Assembly: GCA_964397775.1 (NCBI GenBank)
Contig: CAYNKL010000008.1
Location: forward strand, 1-54,530
Direction: 5' to 3'
DNA: 54,530 bases
Source of the DNA: Allosediminivita sp964397775
GTDB taxonomy: Bacteria; Pseudomonadota; Alphaproteobacteria; Rhodobacterales; Rhodobacteraceae
Shown: in pieces, positions 40,349 through 49,176 of the stretch
Position numbering within the stretch: the stretch's first letter is position 1
Layout of the letters: every line of letters starts with the position of its first letter
The notes under the pieces: model-generated
What the model saw: the letters and a program-made list of their open reading frames with translations, nothing else
Databases searched by the model: none
What the model was told of the DNA's origin: nothing
Translations under genes and position numbers: made by a program

Positions 40349-41254
40349 ATGGACGGGGCGAACCTGGGCGACATGCGGATCTTCGTGGCGGTGGCCGAAG
40401 CCGGCAGCTTTGCCGCGGGTGGCAAGGCCGGGGGCCTGTCGCGGTCGGCGGCGGGCAAGGCGGTAGCACGACTGGAAGCGCGGCTGGGCGTGCGTCTCTT
40501 GAGCCGGACCACCCGGCGGCTCAGTCTGACCGAAGAGGGCCGGGTCTATCTCGACGAGGTGCGGCAAGCCCTGCAGGCAGTCGAGCGCGCCGAGGCCAGC
40601 GTGGCCCGGGGCGCGGGGCGACCGCGCGGGGTGCTGCGGCTGACGGTGCCGGATGCCTACGGGCGCCGGGTGCTGCTGCCACTGGTGGCCGACTACATGG
40701 CGCAATGGCCCGAGGTGCAGGTCGAGATGAGCTTTGGCGACCGGGTGAGCGATCTGGTGGGGGAGGGCTTCGACCTTGCGGTGCGGCTGGGCGTGACAAC
40801 GCCGAACGCGGGGCTGGTCATGCGTCGTGTGGCGAGTTTTGCGCCGCTGCTTTGCGCGTCGCCGGAGTATCTCGCCACGCGGGGTGCGCCGGAGGCGCCC
40901 GGGTCGCTTGAAGGTCACGACGCGTTGCATTTTGCCAGCGCGGGAACGCGGCAGGCGTGGCGATACCGCGACGCTGAAGGGGTCTGGCAGCCGTTGGCAG
41001 GCAAAAGCCGACTGCGCCTCGACAGTGCCGAGGCGCTGCGCGAGGCGGCCCTGGCAGGGCGCGGCGTCGCGCTGCTGCCGGATTTCCTTGTCTCGGCGGA
41101 TATCGCATCGGGGCACCTGCGTCAGGTGCTGCCGGCGCTGGACCTCGGCACGGTACCCGTCGTGACGCTCTATCCCGAGCGCCGCATGCTGGAGCCGCGG
41201 GTGCGGCGGTTCATCGACCTCATGGCAGAGCGCTTACCGGGGCTGAAGGGCTAG
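40349..41254 (+). CDS. LysR family transcriptional regulator
   Basis: The product has 301 residues. The N-terminal helix-turn-helix is GSFAAGGKAGGLSRSAAGKA, followed by VARLEARLGVRLLSRTTRRL, typical of the CrgA-like LysR subgroup. The effector domain starts at GVLRLTVPDAYGRRVLLPLV. ATG 40349 follows a weak ribosome site. It is divergent from ridA with 118 bp between the starts, so it probably controls ridA and itself. The ligand is unknown. truA follows on the same strand after 45 bp. Confidence 0.9.
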   Translation: MDGANLGDMRIFVAVAEAGSFAAGGKAGGLSRSAAGKAVARLEARLGVRLLSRTTRRLSLTEEGRVYLDEVRQALQAVERAEASVARGAGRPRGVLRLTVPDAYGRRVLLPLVADYMAQWPEVQVEMSFGDRVSDLVGEGFDLAVRLGVTTPNAGLVMRRVASFAPLLCASPEYLATRGAPEAPGSLEGHDALHFASAGTRQAWRYRDAEGVWQPLAGKSRLRLDSAEALREAALAGRGVALLPDFLVSADIASGHLRQVLPALDLGTVPVVTLYPERRMLEPRVRRFIDLMAERLPGLKG

Positions 41255-41299
41255 GCCCATGGATTGCGCGGCGCGGCAAGGCGGGCTAGATCGCGCGCC

Positions 41300-42070
41300 A
41301 TGCCAAGATACGCTCTTCTCGTGGAATATGACGGCACGCCGTTCTCTGGCTGGCAGCGGCAGGCGGATCAGCCCTCGGTGCAGGGGGCGATCGAAGCCGC
41401 GCTCGCCAGGCTGGAAAAGCGCGACCACACCATCGCCGCCGCCGGGCGGACGGATGCGGGCGTGCACGCGCGCGGGCAGGTGGCGCATTGCGATCTGGAG
41501 AAGGACTGGACGCCCTTCCGGCTGTCCGAGGCGCTGAACTACCACCTGAAGCCCGCGCCGGTGGCCATCCGCGATTGCGCCCTGGTGTCAGAGGACTGGC
41601 ACGCGCGCTTCTCGGCGGTGGAGCGGCGGTATCTTTATCGCGTTCTGGTGCGGCGGGCGCCGCCGACACTGGAAAAGCGGCAGGTCTGGCGGGTGCCGCA
41701 CGATCTCGACATCGAGGCCATGCGCGAAGGTGCTGCGCATCTGCTTGGGCACCACGATTTCACGACCTTCCGGTCGTCGATCTGCCAGGCGAAGTCGCCG
41801 GTCAAGACCATGGACGAGGTGACGCTGACCGAGGTGGAGGGCTTTGCCGGGCGCGAGATCCACGTCTTCCTGCGGGCGCGGTCCTTCCTGCACAACCAGG
41901 TGCGTTCCATCGTCGGCACGCTGGAGCGGGTGGGGGCCGGGGCCTGGGCGCCGGTGGACGTGAAGCACGCGCTGGAGGCGAAAAGCCGCGCCGCCTGCGG
42001 GCCGGTCTGCCCGCCGGACGGGCTGGCGCTCATGGGCGTCGGATATCGCGAAAGAGTTTTCGGCACATAG
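41300..42070 (+). CDS. truA: tRNA pseudouridine(38-40) synthase
   Basis: TruA isomerises uridines 38-40 in the tRNA anticodon stem. The protein has 256 residues. The catalytic Asp52 is in AAGRTDAGVHARGQVAH. Other conserved parts are LVEYDGTPFSGWQ near the start, HDFTTFRS, and RARSFLHNQVRSIVGTL. ATG 41300 is used; an in-frame ATG at 41264 adds 12 basic residues without homology. The 162-bp gap after it holds the promoter of the chemoreceptor gene and no other gene. Confidence 0.96.
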   Translation: MPRYALLVEYDGTPFSGWQRQADQPSVQGAIEAALARLEKRDHTIAAAGRTDAGVHARGQVAHCDLEKDWTPFRLSEALNYHLKPAPVAIRDCALVSEDWHARFSAVERRYLYRVLVRRAPPTLEKRQVWRVPHDLDIEAMREGAAHLLGHHDFTTFRSSICQAKSPVKTMDEVTLTEVEGFAGREIHVFLRARSFLHNQVRSIVGTLERVGAGAWAPVDVKHALEAKSRAACGPVCPPDGLALMGVGYRERVFGT

Positions 42071-42232
42071 ATCCGGCGCGGTCCCATGTGGCGAAAGCAA
42101 CCTTGCTGCTGTCGCCGGCAGGCCGGGGCCGCCGAGGCGGGCATACGCTTTGTTAAAGGAATTTCCCTAGACCGACCGGAATTGTGTTCCACGCCCGGTC
42201 ATATTGGCGGGTCCCAGGGAAAGGGACTTACG

Positions 42233-44347
42233 ATGAAGATCAGACTTCGAGTGGTGATGCTTCTTGTGATTGCTCCGCTGGGCATCCTCGCGAGTGTTCT
42301 GGTCTACGACAAGGTTCAGCGGCTGAGCGATATCATGCAGCGGACCACGGTGATGTCGGCCAAGATCGAGGAAAGCAAGGCCGTCAGCGGCCTTGTGCAC
42401 GAGTTGCAAAAGGAACGCGGCTATTCCGCGGGCTTCATCTCGTCCAACGGAAGAAACTTTTCGCAAGAGCTTCCGGCCCAGCGTGACGCCACGCGCGCTG
42501 CGCTTGCAACTTTTGAAAGCGCGTTGGATCTGTTGGCGGAGTCGCGTCCCGACGCCGCGGGGTTGGCAGCCGAGCGTCTCGGAATGCTCGACGACATGCG
42601 CGCATCCGTCGATGCCTTCGGCCTGACCGTGCCGGAGATGGCAGGGTTTTACACCGGCACCATCGACGCGCTGATCGATTTGTCCCGACCGCGTGTGAAC
42701 GTGTCGTTCGACGGGCGTCTTCTTGCGCTGCTCGATGCCCGTGCCATGGTGGCCGAAGCCAAAGAAAGTGGCGGTCTCGAGCGCGCGATGGGGGCCACGG
42801 GACTGGGCGGAGGTTTTACGCTGCCCGTGCATGATCGCTTCGTGTCTCTGGGGGCCGTTGCCGGTGCGATGCTGCACGAAGTCGCCGATATCCTGGAGAA
42901 TCGCGCATGGCTTGAGGCGCTGCAGCAGACGGAACAGTTCGTTGCACTGACCGCGGCGCGCCGCCAGATCGTCGACGGGTTCATGAGCAAGGACTACGGC
43001 GGCCTGACTGCGCCGCAGTGGTTTGTGATCTCGACGAACTGGATCGACCTGTTGCGCGATGAAGAGCTTGCCATCGACGCACGCGCCTCGGCACTGGCGG
43101 GGGAGATCGAGGCGCAGGCGCGACAGGCCTATGAGCGGCAGCTTTGGATCGGAGTCGCGGTGACCGTGGGCGCCCTGCTGTTCACGCTCATGGCGTTCGA
43201 GTCGATGATCCGGCGGATCAAAGCGATGATCGATGTCGTCAATGGATTTGCCAAGGGCGAATTCGATGTTCACGTCCACGGTATCGAGGGTCGGGACGAA
43301 TTGAGTCGCATGGCCTCGGCCATCTACCATTTCAAGCAGGAAACCATGGCGATGCGGCGTGAGGCTCTCAGCCTTGAAGAAAGTCAAAAAACTATTCGAG
43401 AGCAGCAGGATCACGTCGTCGGGCAACTGCGCGGCGGGCTGGGGCAATTGGCGCGGGGGCATCTGACTGTGGAATTCACCGATGCCTTTCCCGACGAGTA
43501 CGAGGGGCTGCGCAACGATTTCAACACGACCGCCGCCAAGCTGCGCGACACCTTGACGGAGGTGGTCGAAGCATCGCGCCGGATCCGCCAGAGCGCGGAC
43601 GAAATCAGCAGTGGGGCGGATGTGCTGTCCACCCGCGCAGTCTCACAGGCCGCGACTCTCGAGCAAACGGCCGCCGCCCTCGAACAGATGACGGCCGGCG
43701 TGAAATCCGCCGCAGAGGGCGCACGCAGTGCCGAAGCCACCACGGCAGAGGCCCAGAAAGAGGCGCGCGAAAGCGGCGCCGTGGTGCAGAGCGCAGTCAA
43801 TGCCATGTCGAATATCGAGGAATCCTCGGCCCAGATTACCCAGATCATCGGTGTGATCGACGACATCGCGTTCCAGACCAATCTGTTGTCATTGAACGCC
43901 GGGGTCGAGGCCGCCCGCGCGGGAGAGGCAGGACGGGGTTTCGCCGTCGTCGCCTCCGAGGTGCGTGCCCTCGCGCAGCGCACCTCCGAGGCCGCCATGG
44001 AAATCAAGACCCTGATCCGCGAGAGCGAGACCTACGTCGAAGACGGCGTCAGTCTGGTCAACCGCGCAGGTCAGGCCTTGGAAAGCATCGTTGGACGCGT
44101 TCACGATATCTCCAAACTGGTCAGCGGTATTGCCCAAGGTGCAGCGGAACAGGCCAGCGGTCTGGGTGAGATCAACAGCGGTGTCGGTCAGCTTGATGAG
44201 GTTACGCAGCAGAATGCCGCGATGGCACAACATTCCGCCTCGACCAGCCATGTGCTGAACGGGGACGCAGCAAGGCTGGAGGACCTCGTCAATCAATTTC
44301 AGCTGTCGCGAGCCGCCCTCGGGCACCAATCGTCCCGCGCCGCCTAG
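42233..44347 (+). CDS. Methyl-accepting chemotaxis protein with NIT-type sensor domain
   Basis: This inner-membrane chemoreceptor has 704 residues. TM1 is VVMLLVIAPLGILASVLVY (about 6-25) and TM2 is LWIGVAVTVGALLFTLMAF (about 304-322). The periplasmic region between them resembles the nitrate/nitrite-sensing NIT domain (SGLVHELQKERGYSAGFI, then all-helical). A HAMP segment follows TM2, a second linker lies near 400-460, and the signalling domain has the hairpin tip IAFQTNLLSLNAGVEAARAG. No C-terminal CheR-binding pentapeptide is seen. No che or flagellar gene is nearby, so it is an orphan receptor. Codon use is a little less GC-rich than in the neighbours. Confidence 0.94.
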   Translation: MKIRLRVVMLLVIAPLGILASVLVYDKVQRLSDIMQRTTVMSAKIEESKAVSGLVHELQKERGYSAGFISSNGRNFSQELPAQRDATRAALATFESALDLLAESRPDAAGLAAERLGMLDDMRASVDAFGLTVPEMAGFYTGTIDALIDLSRPRVNVSFDGRLLALLDARAMVAEAKESGGLERAMGATGLGGGFTLPVHDRFVSLGAVAGAMLHEVADILENRAWLEALQQTEQFVALTAARRQIVDGFMSKDYGGLTAPQWFVISTNWIDLLRDEELAIDARASALAGEIEAQARQAYERQLWIGVAVTVGALLFTLMAFESMIRRIKAMIDVVNGFAKGEFDVHVHGIEGRDELSRMASAIYHFKQETMAMRREALSLEESQKTIREQQDHVVGQLRGGLGQLARGHLTVEFTDAFPDEYEGLRNDFNTTAAKLRDTLTEVVEASRRIRQSADEISSGADVLSTRAVSQAATLEQTAAALEQMTAGVKSAAEGARSAEATTAEAQKEARESGAVVQSAVNAMSNIEESSAQITQIIGVIDDIAFQTNLLSLNAGVEAARAGEAGRGFAVVASEVRALAQRTSEAAMEIKTLIRESETYVEDGVSLVNRAGQALESIVGRVHDISKLVSGIAQGAAEQASGLGEINSGVGQLDEVTQQNAAMAQHSASTSHVLNGDAARLEDLVNQFQLSRAALGHQSSRAA

Positions 44348-44380
44348 CGAGTATGGTCGGTCTCAGGGCGTTCAAGCTGT

Positions 44381-44857
44381 TCAGTTCGCCGCCTGCAGTG
44401 CCTTCGCGCGCTCCGCCAATGCCGAGAAATGGTCATTTAGCCTCTCTGGCAACTCAGCACTTTCCGGCAGCGGCGGTTCTGCGGCGGTGCTCGGCTCGAG
44501 CCGCAGACGGGGCGGCGACGAGGGCACGCGAACAACTTCTGCGCCGGCATGTGGCCCCAGCCGCGCGTAGGACAGCGCCAGATCGGTGTCATCGGGGTTT
44601 AGCGTCAACTCGACGGGCCCCGAAACTGCGCTTGAGGCGCGCTGCAAGTCTGCCAGTACGAGGGGGAGCCGAACGATTGGACTGTCCTCGGCATCGGCCA
44701 GTGCCCGTATGACCGCATTTGGGTCGCCGCCTTCGGCGAGATGCCACAGGACCGCCTTTCCGAAGAGCTCAGCGTCATGCGGCTCAAATCCCGCCCCTCG
44801 TGCGGCAAGCGCGGCAAGTTCCGTGATATGTGCGGCAGTCTCGGTCATGGTCTGCAT
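44381..44857 (-). CDS. DUF3726-like protein
   Basis: This 158-residue acidic protein has an N-terminus (LAALAARGAGFEPHDAELFG and AVLWHLAEGGDP) that resembles DUF3726 proteins of Rhodobacteraceae, whose function is unknown. No signal peptide or membrane segment is present. The middle is a beta-like stretch (PVELTLNPDDTDLALSYA), and the end is helical and Ala-rich. Start ATG 44857 or 44848. It converges on the chemoreceptor gene with 33 bp between stops. The family call is tentative. Confidence 0.75.
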   Translation of the reverse strand: MQTMTETAAHITELAALAARGAGFEPHDAELFGKAVLWHLAEGGDPNAVIRALADAEDSPIVRLPLVLADLQRASSAVSGPVELTLNPDDTDLALSYARLGPHAGAEVVRVPSSPPRLRLEPSTAAEPPLPESAELPERLNDHFSALAERAKALQAAN

Positions 44858-44954
44858 CTGCCAGGTCGTTTTGCATTACGGTTGCGCGAAATGCTCTCAT
44901 CTTAAACGCGCAAATAGGGAACGACCCGGGTGCTTCAGGGTTCCCGCAACCGGC

Positions 44955-45419
44955 TCAGCCGCGCCCGCGGTAAGGTGCCACACCGGTTTCGGGGATCCAG
45001 ACGCCGTCGGGGGCGGGGCCGGTCTGGTAGAAGACGTCGATGGGGATGCCGCCGCGCGGATACCAGTAGCCGCCGATGCGCAGCCATTTCGGCGCCAGCA
45101 ACTCGGTCAGCCGCCGCGCGATGGAAATGGTGCAGTCCTCGTGAAAGGCGCCGTGGTTGCGGAACGATGTCAAGTAGAGCTTGAGCGACTTGCTCTCCAC
45201 CAGCCAGTCGCCGGGCAGGTAGTCGAGCACCAGATGCGCAAAATCCGGCTGGCCGGTCATGGGGCAGAGCGAGGTGAACTCGGGTGCTGTGAAGCGCACG
45301 CAGTAGTCCACGTCGGCCTGCGGGTTCGGCACCCGTTCGAGCCGCGCCTCTTCGGGGGATTGCGGCTGGGGCGTGTCCCGGCCGAGCTGTTCGAGGCCGG
45401 AGTAGATGTCGTCGCTCAT
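44955..45419 (-). CDS. queF: preQ1 synthase (7-cyano-7-deazaguanine reductase)
   Basis: QueF reduces preQ0 to preQ1 with NADPH in queuosine biosynthesis. The protein has 154 residues, the short YkvM-type form. The catalytic Cys52 is in EFTSLCPMTGQPDFA with Asp59 close by, and the substrate-binding stretch is SKSLKLYLTSFRNHGAFHED. ATG 45419 gives the natural N-terminus. Other queuosine genes are not in this window, and no preQ1 riboswitch was seen upstream. Confidence 0.95.
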   Translation of the reverse strand: MSDDIYSGLEQLGRDTPQPQSPEEARLERVPNPQADVDYCVRFTAPEFTSLCPMTGQPDFAHLVLDYLPGDWLVESKSLKLYLTSFRNHGAFHEDCTISIARRLTELLAPKWLRIGGYWYPRGGIPIDVFYQTGPAPDGVWIPETGVAPYRGRG

Positions 45420-45431
45420 GGCGTCTCCTTC

Positions 45432-45461
45432 GCAGGGGTGAAATTTGCAGGGGCGAATTTC
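45432..45461. repeat. Two tandem copies of a 15-bp unit before queF
   Basis: GCAGGGGTGAAATTT is followed directly by GCAGGGGCGAATTTC. The pair lies 13-42 bp upstream of the queF start, in the leader of its mRNA. The significance is unknown. The rest of the 238-bp gap to argD holds no gene. Confidence 0.5.
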
Positions 45462-45657
45462 CCGCTTGCCTTTGCGGCAGGTCGGTGTAGGGAAGGGCGC
45501 ATGACACAGGGTCCCTTCATCCGACGAGCCTGATCTCGCATCTCCGTCCGCGCAACTTGCGCGTGGCGCCCGAAGGCCTGTGCCATACTCCCTGAAAACT
45601 TGACAGCCCCCCGTGCCCTTGGCACCCATTGGGCTTCCATTTCCCGAGGATAGCGAC

Positions 45658-46839
45658 ATGATCCCCTCCGTTCTGCCCACTTATTCCCGCGCCCCGCTCC
45701 GGTTCGAGAGCGGCGAAGGCAGCTGGCTGATCGAGGCGGACGGACGACGTTTCCTGGACATGGGCGCGGGCATCGCGGTGAACGCGCTCGGCCACGCCCA
45801 CCCGGCGCTGGTCAAGGCGCTGACGGATCAGGCGAGCAAGCTCTGGCATGTCTCGAACCTCTACGAGATCCCGCAGCAGCAGGCGCTGGCCGACAAGCTG
45901 GTCGGGGCCACCTTCGCGGACACGGTCTTCTTCACCAACTCCGGCACTGAAAGTGCCGAGCTGGCGATCAAGATGGCCCGCAAGTACTGGTACGAGAAGG
46001 GTCAGCCGGAAAAGACCGGCATCGTGACCTCCTCGGGCAGCTTCCACGGCCGCTCCAACGGCGCCATCGCGGCGGCGGGCTCGGAGAAAATGACCAAGGG
46101 CTTCGGTCCGCTGCTGCCGGGCTTCCACCACGTGGAATGGGGCGACACCGAGGGCCTGCACGCCGCCATCGACGACACGGTCGGCGCCATCATGGTCGAA
46201 CCGGTTCAGGGCGAGGGTGGCATCCGGGTGATGCCCGATGCCGAGCTCAAGGCCATGCGCGCGCTCTGCGACGAGAAGGGCCTGCTGCTGGTGCTCGACG
46301 AGGTACAGTGCGGCATGGGCCGGACGGGTCGGCTCTTCGCGCATGAATGGGCAGGCATCACGCCCGACATCATGATGGTGGCCAAGGGCATCGGCGGCGG
46401 CTTCCCGCTGGGCGCCGTGCTGGCCACGGCCGAGGCCGCTTCGGGCATGACCGCGGGCACGCATGGCTCCACCTATGGCGGCAACCCGCTGGGTTGTGCG
46501 GTGGGCTGCGCGGTCATGGATCACGTGGCCGAGCCTGCCTTCCTCGAGGAGGTCTCGCGCAAGGCGGGCTTCCTGCGCCAGAAACTCGAAGGGCTCGTCG
46601 CCGCGCATCCCGACATCTTCGAAGAGGTGCGCGGCCTCGGCCTGATGATGGGCCTCAAGTGCCGCGTGGCGCCCGCCGACGTCGTGAAGGCCGGCTATGC
46701 CGCCGAGCTGATCACCGTGCCCGCCGCCGACAACGTGGTGCGCCTGCTGCCGCCGCTGACCATCTCCGAGGACGAGCTCGCCGAGGCCGTGACCCGCCTC
46801 GAAACCGCCGCCACGGCGCTGGAGCGCGAACCCGCCTGA
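45658..46839 (+). CDS. argD: Acetylornithine aminotransferase
   Basis: This PLP enzyme of arginine synthesis interconverts N-acetylglutamate semialdehyde and N-acetylornithine. It has 393 residues. The class III aminotransferase features are FFTNSGTESAELAIKMARKY, SFHGRSNGAIAA, LLVLDEVQCGMGRTG, and the PLP-binding Lys243 in VAKGIGGGFPLGA. ATG 45658 is preceded by GAGGA. argF follows after 119 bp, most of which is a repeat copy. Members of this family may also act as succinylornithine or diaminopimelate aminotransferase. Confidence 0.95.
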   Translation: MIPSVLPTYSRAPLRFESGEGSWLIEADGRRFLDMGAGIAVNALGHAHPALVKALTDQASKLWHVSNLYEIPQQQALADKLVGATFADTVFFTNSGTESAELAIKMARKYWYEKGQPEKTGIVTSSGSFHGRSNGAIAAAGSEKMTKGFGPLLPGFHHVEWGDTEGLHAAIDDTVGAIMVEPVQGEGGIRVMPDAELKAMRALCDEKGLLLVLDEVQCGMGRTGRLFAHEWAGITPDIMMVAKGIGGGFPLGAVLATAEAASGMTAGTHGSTYGGNPLGCAVGCAVMDHVAEPAFLEEVSRKAGFLRQKLEGLVAAHPDIFEEVRGLGLMMGLKCRVAPADVVKAGYAAELITVPAADNVVRLLPPLTISEDELAEAVTRLETAATALEREPA

Positions 46840-46841
46840 GG

Positions 46842-46906
46842 CTTCTTCTTGGCTCAAATATTCCGGGGGAGTCGCGGCGCAGCCGCGGCGGGGGCAGAGC
46901 CCCCTC
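46842..46906 (-). repeat. Rhodobacteraceae-type intergenic repeat, copy C (reverse)
   Basis: CTTCTTCTTGG, then AAATATTCCGGGGGA, a GC hairpin (CGCGGC-GCA-GCCGCG) and GGGGGCAGAGCCCCC. This is the same element as copies B and D in inverse orientation. It fills most of the argD-argF spacer. Together with copy D it brackets argF as inverted repeats. Confidence 0.85.
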
Positions 46907-46958
46907 TTCGCGGGGTCCCGAAGGGGCCCGCCCCCCGCTCAGACGAAAAGAAAAACAG

Positions 46959-47885
46959 ATGAACCATTTCCTCGACATCCATAAGACACCCAAGGACGAG
47001 CTCCGGGCCATCCTCGACAGCGCGCGGACCATGAAGGACACGCGCAACGGCCGTCCCAAGGCCGCGCCCGACGACGATCAGCCGCTGGCGGGCCGCATGG
47101 TGGCCCTGATCTTCGAGAAACCCTCGACCCGGACCCGGGTGAGCTTCGACGTGGGCGTGCGCCAGATGGGCGGGCAGAGCATGGTGCTCTCGGGCAGCGA
47201 GATGCAGCTCGGCCACGGCGAGACCATCGCCGACACCGCCCGCGTGCTGTCGCGCTACGTGGATCTCATCATGATCCGGACCTTCGACGAAAGCGTGCTC
47301 GAGGAGATGGCGGAATACGCCACGGTGCCGGTGATCAACGGGCTGACCGACCGCACCCACCCCTGCCAGATCATGGCGGACCTGCTGACTTTCGAGGAGC
47401 ACCGCGGACCCATCAAAGGCAAGAAGGTGGTCTGGTCGGGCGACGGCAACAACGTCTGCTCGTCCTTCCTGCATGCCGCCGGGCAGTTCGGTTTCGACTT
47501 CACCTTCACCGGCCCGGTGCAGCTTGATCCCGAGATGGAGTTCGTGGGCTGGGCGCGGAACCAGGGTGTCAATGTCACCATCGAGCGCGACGCGGCCAAG
47601 GCCGTCGAGGGCGCGGACCTGATCGTCACCGATACCTGGGTCTCGATGCATGACGCGCAGAGCGCCAAGGAGCGCCGCCACAACATGCTGCGGCCCTACC
47701 AGGTGAACGCCAGGCTCATGGCGCAGGCCAAGCCCGATGCGCTTTTCATGCACTGCCTGCCAGCGCATCGCGAGGAAGAGGTGACCTCGGAGGTCATGGA
47801 CGGGCCGAACTCGGTCGTCTGGGACGAGGCCGAGAACCGCCTGCACGCGCAGAAGGCCGTCATGCGCTGGTGTCTCGGCGTCTGA
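46959..47885 (+). CDS. argF: Ornithine carbamoyltransferase
   Basis: The enzyme makes citrulline from ornithine and carbamoyl phosphate. It has 308 residues. The carbamoyl phosphate loop is Ser56-Thr-Arg-Thr-Arg60 (EKPSTRTRVSF), with HPCQIMADLLT and the ornithine-side motif FMHCLPAHREEEV. ATG 46959 has only a weak purine-rich ribosome site. Order argD-argF is common in alphaproteobacteria. The gene is flanked on both sides by inverted copies of the intergenic repeat. Confidence 0.97.
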   Translation: MNHFLDIHKTPKDELRAILDSARTMKDTRNGRPKAAPDDDQPLAGRMVALIFEKPSTRTRVSFDVGVRQMGGQSMVLSGSEMQLGHGETIADTARVLSRYVDLIMIRTFDESVLEEMAEYATVPVINGLTDRTHPCQIMADLLTFEEHRGPIKGKKVVWSGDGNNVCSSFLHAAGQFGFDFTFTGPVQLDPEMEFVGWARNQGVNVTIERDAAKAVEGADLIVTDTWVSMHDAQSAKERRHNMLRPYQVNARLMAQAKPDALFMHCLPAHREEEVTSEVMDGPNSVVWDEAENRLHAQKAVMRWCLGV

Positions 47886-47895
47886 GGGCGCGCGG

Positions 47896-47960
47896 AGGGG
47901 GCTCTGCCCCCGCCGCGGCTGCGCCGCGACTCCCCCGGAATATTTAGGCCAAGAAGAAGC
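47896..47960 (+). repeat. Rhodobacteraceae-type intergenic repeat, copy D
   Basis: GGGGGCTCTGCCCCC, a GC hairpin (CGCGGC-TGC-GCCGCG), TCCCCCGGAATATTT, AGG and CCAAGAAGAAG. It fills the gap between the convergent argF and EEP genes. The central part is nearly identical to copy C in the opposite direction. Confidence 0.85.
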
Positions 47961-47961
47961 C

Positions 47962-49098
47962 TCAGGCGGGCGGCGCCCGGTCGAAGATCATCGAGACCGG
48001 TTTGTGATCGCTCGTCATGGCGTATTTCGGCCGGGCTGAGGCGACGATGTGGTGCACCTGATGTTCGACCCGGCCCCCGCCGGGGCGGGCGAGGAAGGCG
48101 GCGCGGGTGCCGCGGTGGCTGCGGGTCATGGCTTGTGAGAAGAGGATGTGGTCCAGCAGGATGTGCGGATCGCGGCCCGGGTCGAGGGCGTCCTCGAAAT
48201 GCACCGACCAGCGTTCGCCATCGGGCGCGTCGAAGAGCGCGTGGTTGAGAAAGCGCCGCGCGAAGAAGACGTCGCCCTGCAGCGCGCCGATGAGGTCGTG
48301 GTAGAGGAAGCGGCGTTCGATCCGTTCCTTGCCAGGCCCGTCGTTGAGGTCGCCCAAGACCATGATCGCCGCGTCGGATTGCGCCTCGAAGCGCGCCTCG
48401 ATGTAGTGGCGGACATCGGCGGCCTCGGTCGAGATCTTGACGCGGGCCTTGATGAGATCCGCCACCAGCCGCGGGTTCATGGCGAAGAAATCGGCGTCGC
48501 TGGCCTGCCCCTCGGTCCGGGCGTCGTTGTATTTGCTTTTCAGGTGGCAGCCGATCAGTTCGATCAGGCTGCCGCCGATCTCGGCCTGCAGGACCTGCGG
48601 GTGGCGCCAGTGGGCGTGGGTTTCGGGGATGGAGAATTCCAGCCGCGCGTCGCTGTCGCCGGGATCTTCCCACTTTGGGTAGGAGATCTCCCAGCGGCCG
48701 GCGCGGTGGGCGCCACCGGAAGCGGCCTCGGTCAGAGCCTGCCAGCGGTCGAGGTGCAGAAGCTGGCCGGTGATGGGGCTTTCTTCCCGGACAAGGAACC
48801 AGAGCCACTGGCGGCCGGTGAAGCTGTTGCCGCCCTTCATGCCGTAGGCCGCGTCGTCGCCGCGGGTGATCAGGCGGTAGCCGGGCGCGGTGCGGGCGAA
48901 GAACTCGGTGGCGCGCGCCTCGCCGCGCGGGCCTTCGGAGACAAAGAGGATGTCGGCCTCGAGCCGGGCGATTTCCTCGGTCACGGCCTCGGCCCGCGCC
49001 TCGGCGTGGCGCCTGCGGGTGGCGTCATCGTCCGAGAGGCGGTCGAGCAGCTTGTCGGCGTGTTCGAGGTTCCAGGAGGTGACCTTCAGGCTTTCCAT
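47962..49098 (-). CDS. Endonuclease/exonuclease/phosphatase family protein
   Basis: This cytoplasmic protein of 378 residues has the EEP fold, seen in metal-dependent nucleases and phosphoesterases. Motifs are TSWNLEHADKL, ILFVSEGPRGE (where most members have a Glu in a QE motif), MVLGDLNDGPGKERIE, LLDHILFS, and TSDHKPVSMIF at the end. There is no signal peptide, unlike the autotransporter at 11710-14904 with the same fold. ATG 49098 is used. Its stop is 77 bp from the argF stop, with a repeat between. Substrate unknown. Confidence 0.88.
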   Translation of the reverse strand: MESLKVTSWNLEHADKLLDRLSDDDATRRRHAEARAEAVTEEIARLEADILFVSEGPRGEARATEFFARTAPGYRLITRGDDAAYGMKGGNSFTGRQWLWFLVREESPITGQLLHLDRWQALTEAASGGAHRAGRWEISYPKWEDPGDSDARLEFSIPETHAHWRHPQVLQAEIGGSLIELIGCHLKSKYNDARTEGQASDADFFAMNPRLVADLIKARVKISTEAADVRHYIEARFEAQSDAAIMVLGDLNDGPGKERIERRFLYHDLIGALQGDVFFARRFLNHALFDAPDGERWSVHFEDALDPGRDPHILLDHILFSQAMTRSHRGTRAAFLARPGGGRVEHQVHHIVASARPKYAMTSDHKPVSMIFDRAPPA

Positions 49099-49176
49099 CG
49101 CTTCGGCCCTTGTGCTGTCGGCTCCGGGACAGCCTAGCACGTCGCGGCCCGTGCCCGGAGGCGGGTTTTCCGGACT

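Noticed and set aside
46842..47960. argF with inverted flanking repeats as a composite transposon
   Set aside because: No transposase and no target duplication were seen. The same repeat occurs elsewhere at gene ends, so a terminator-like repeat is the simpler reading.
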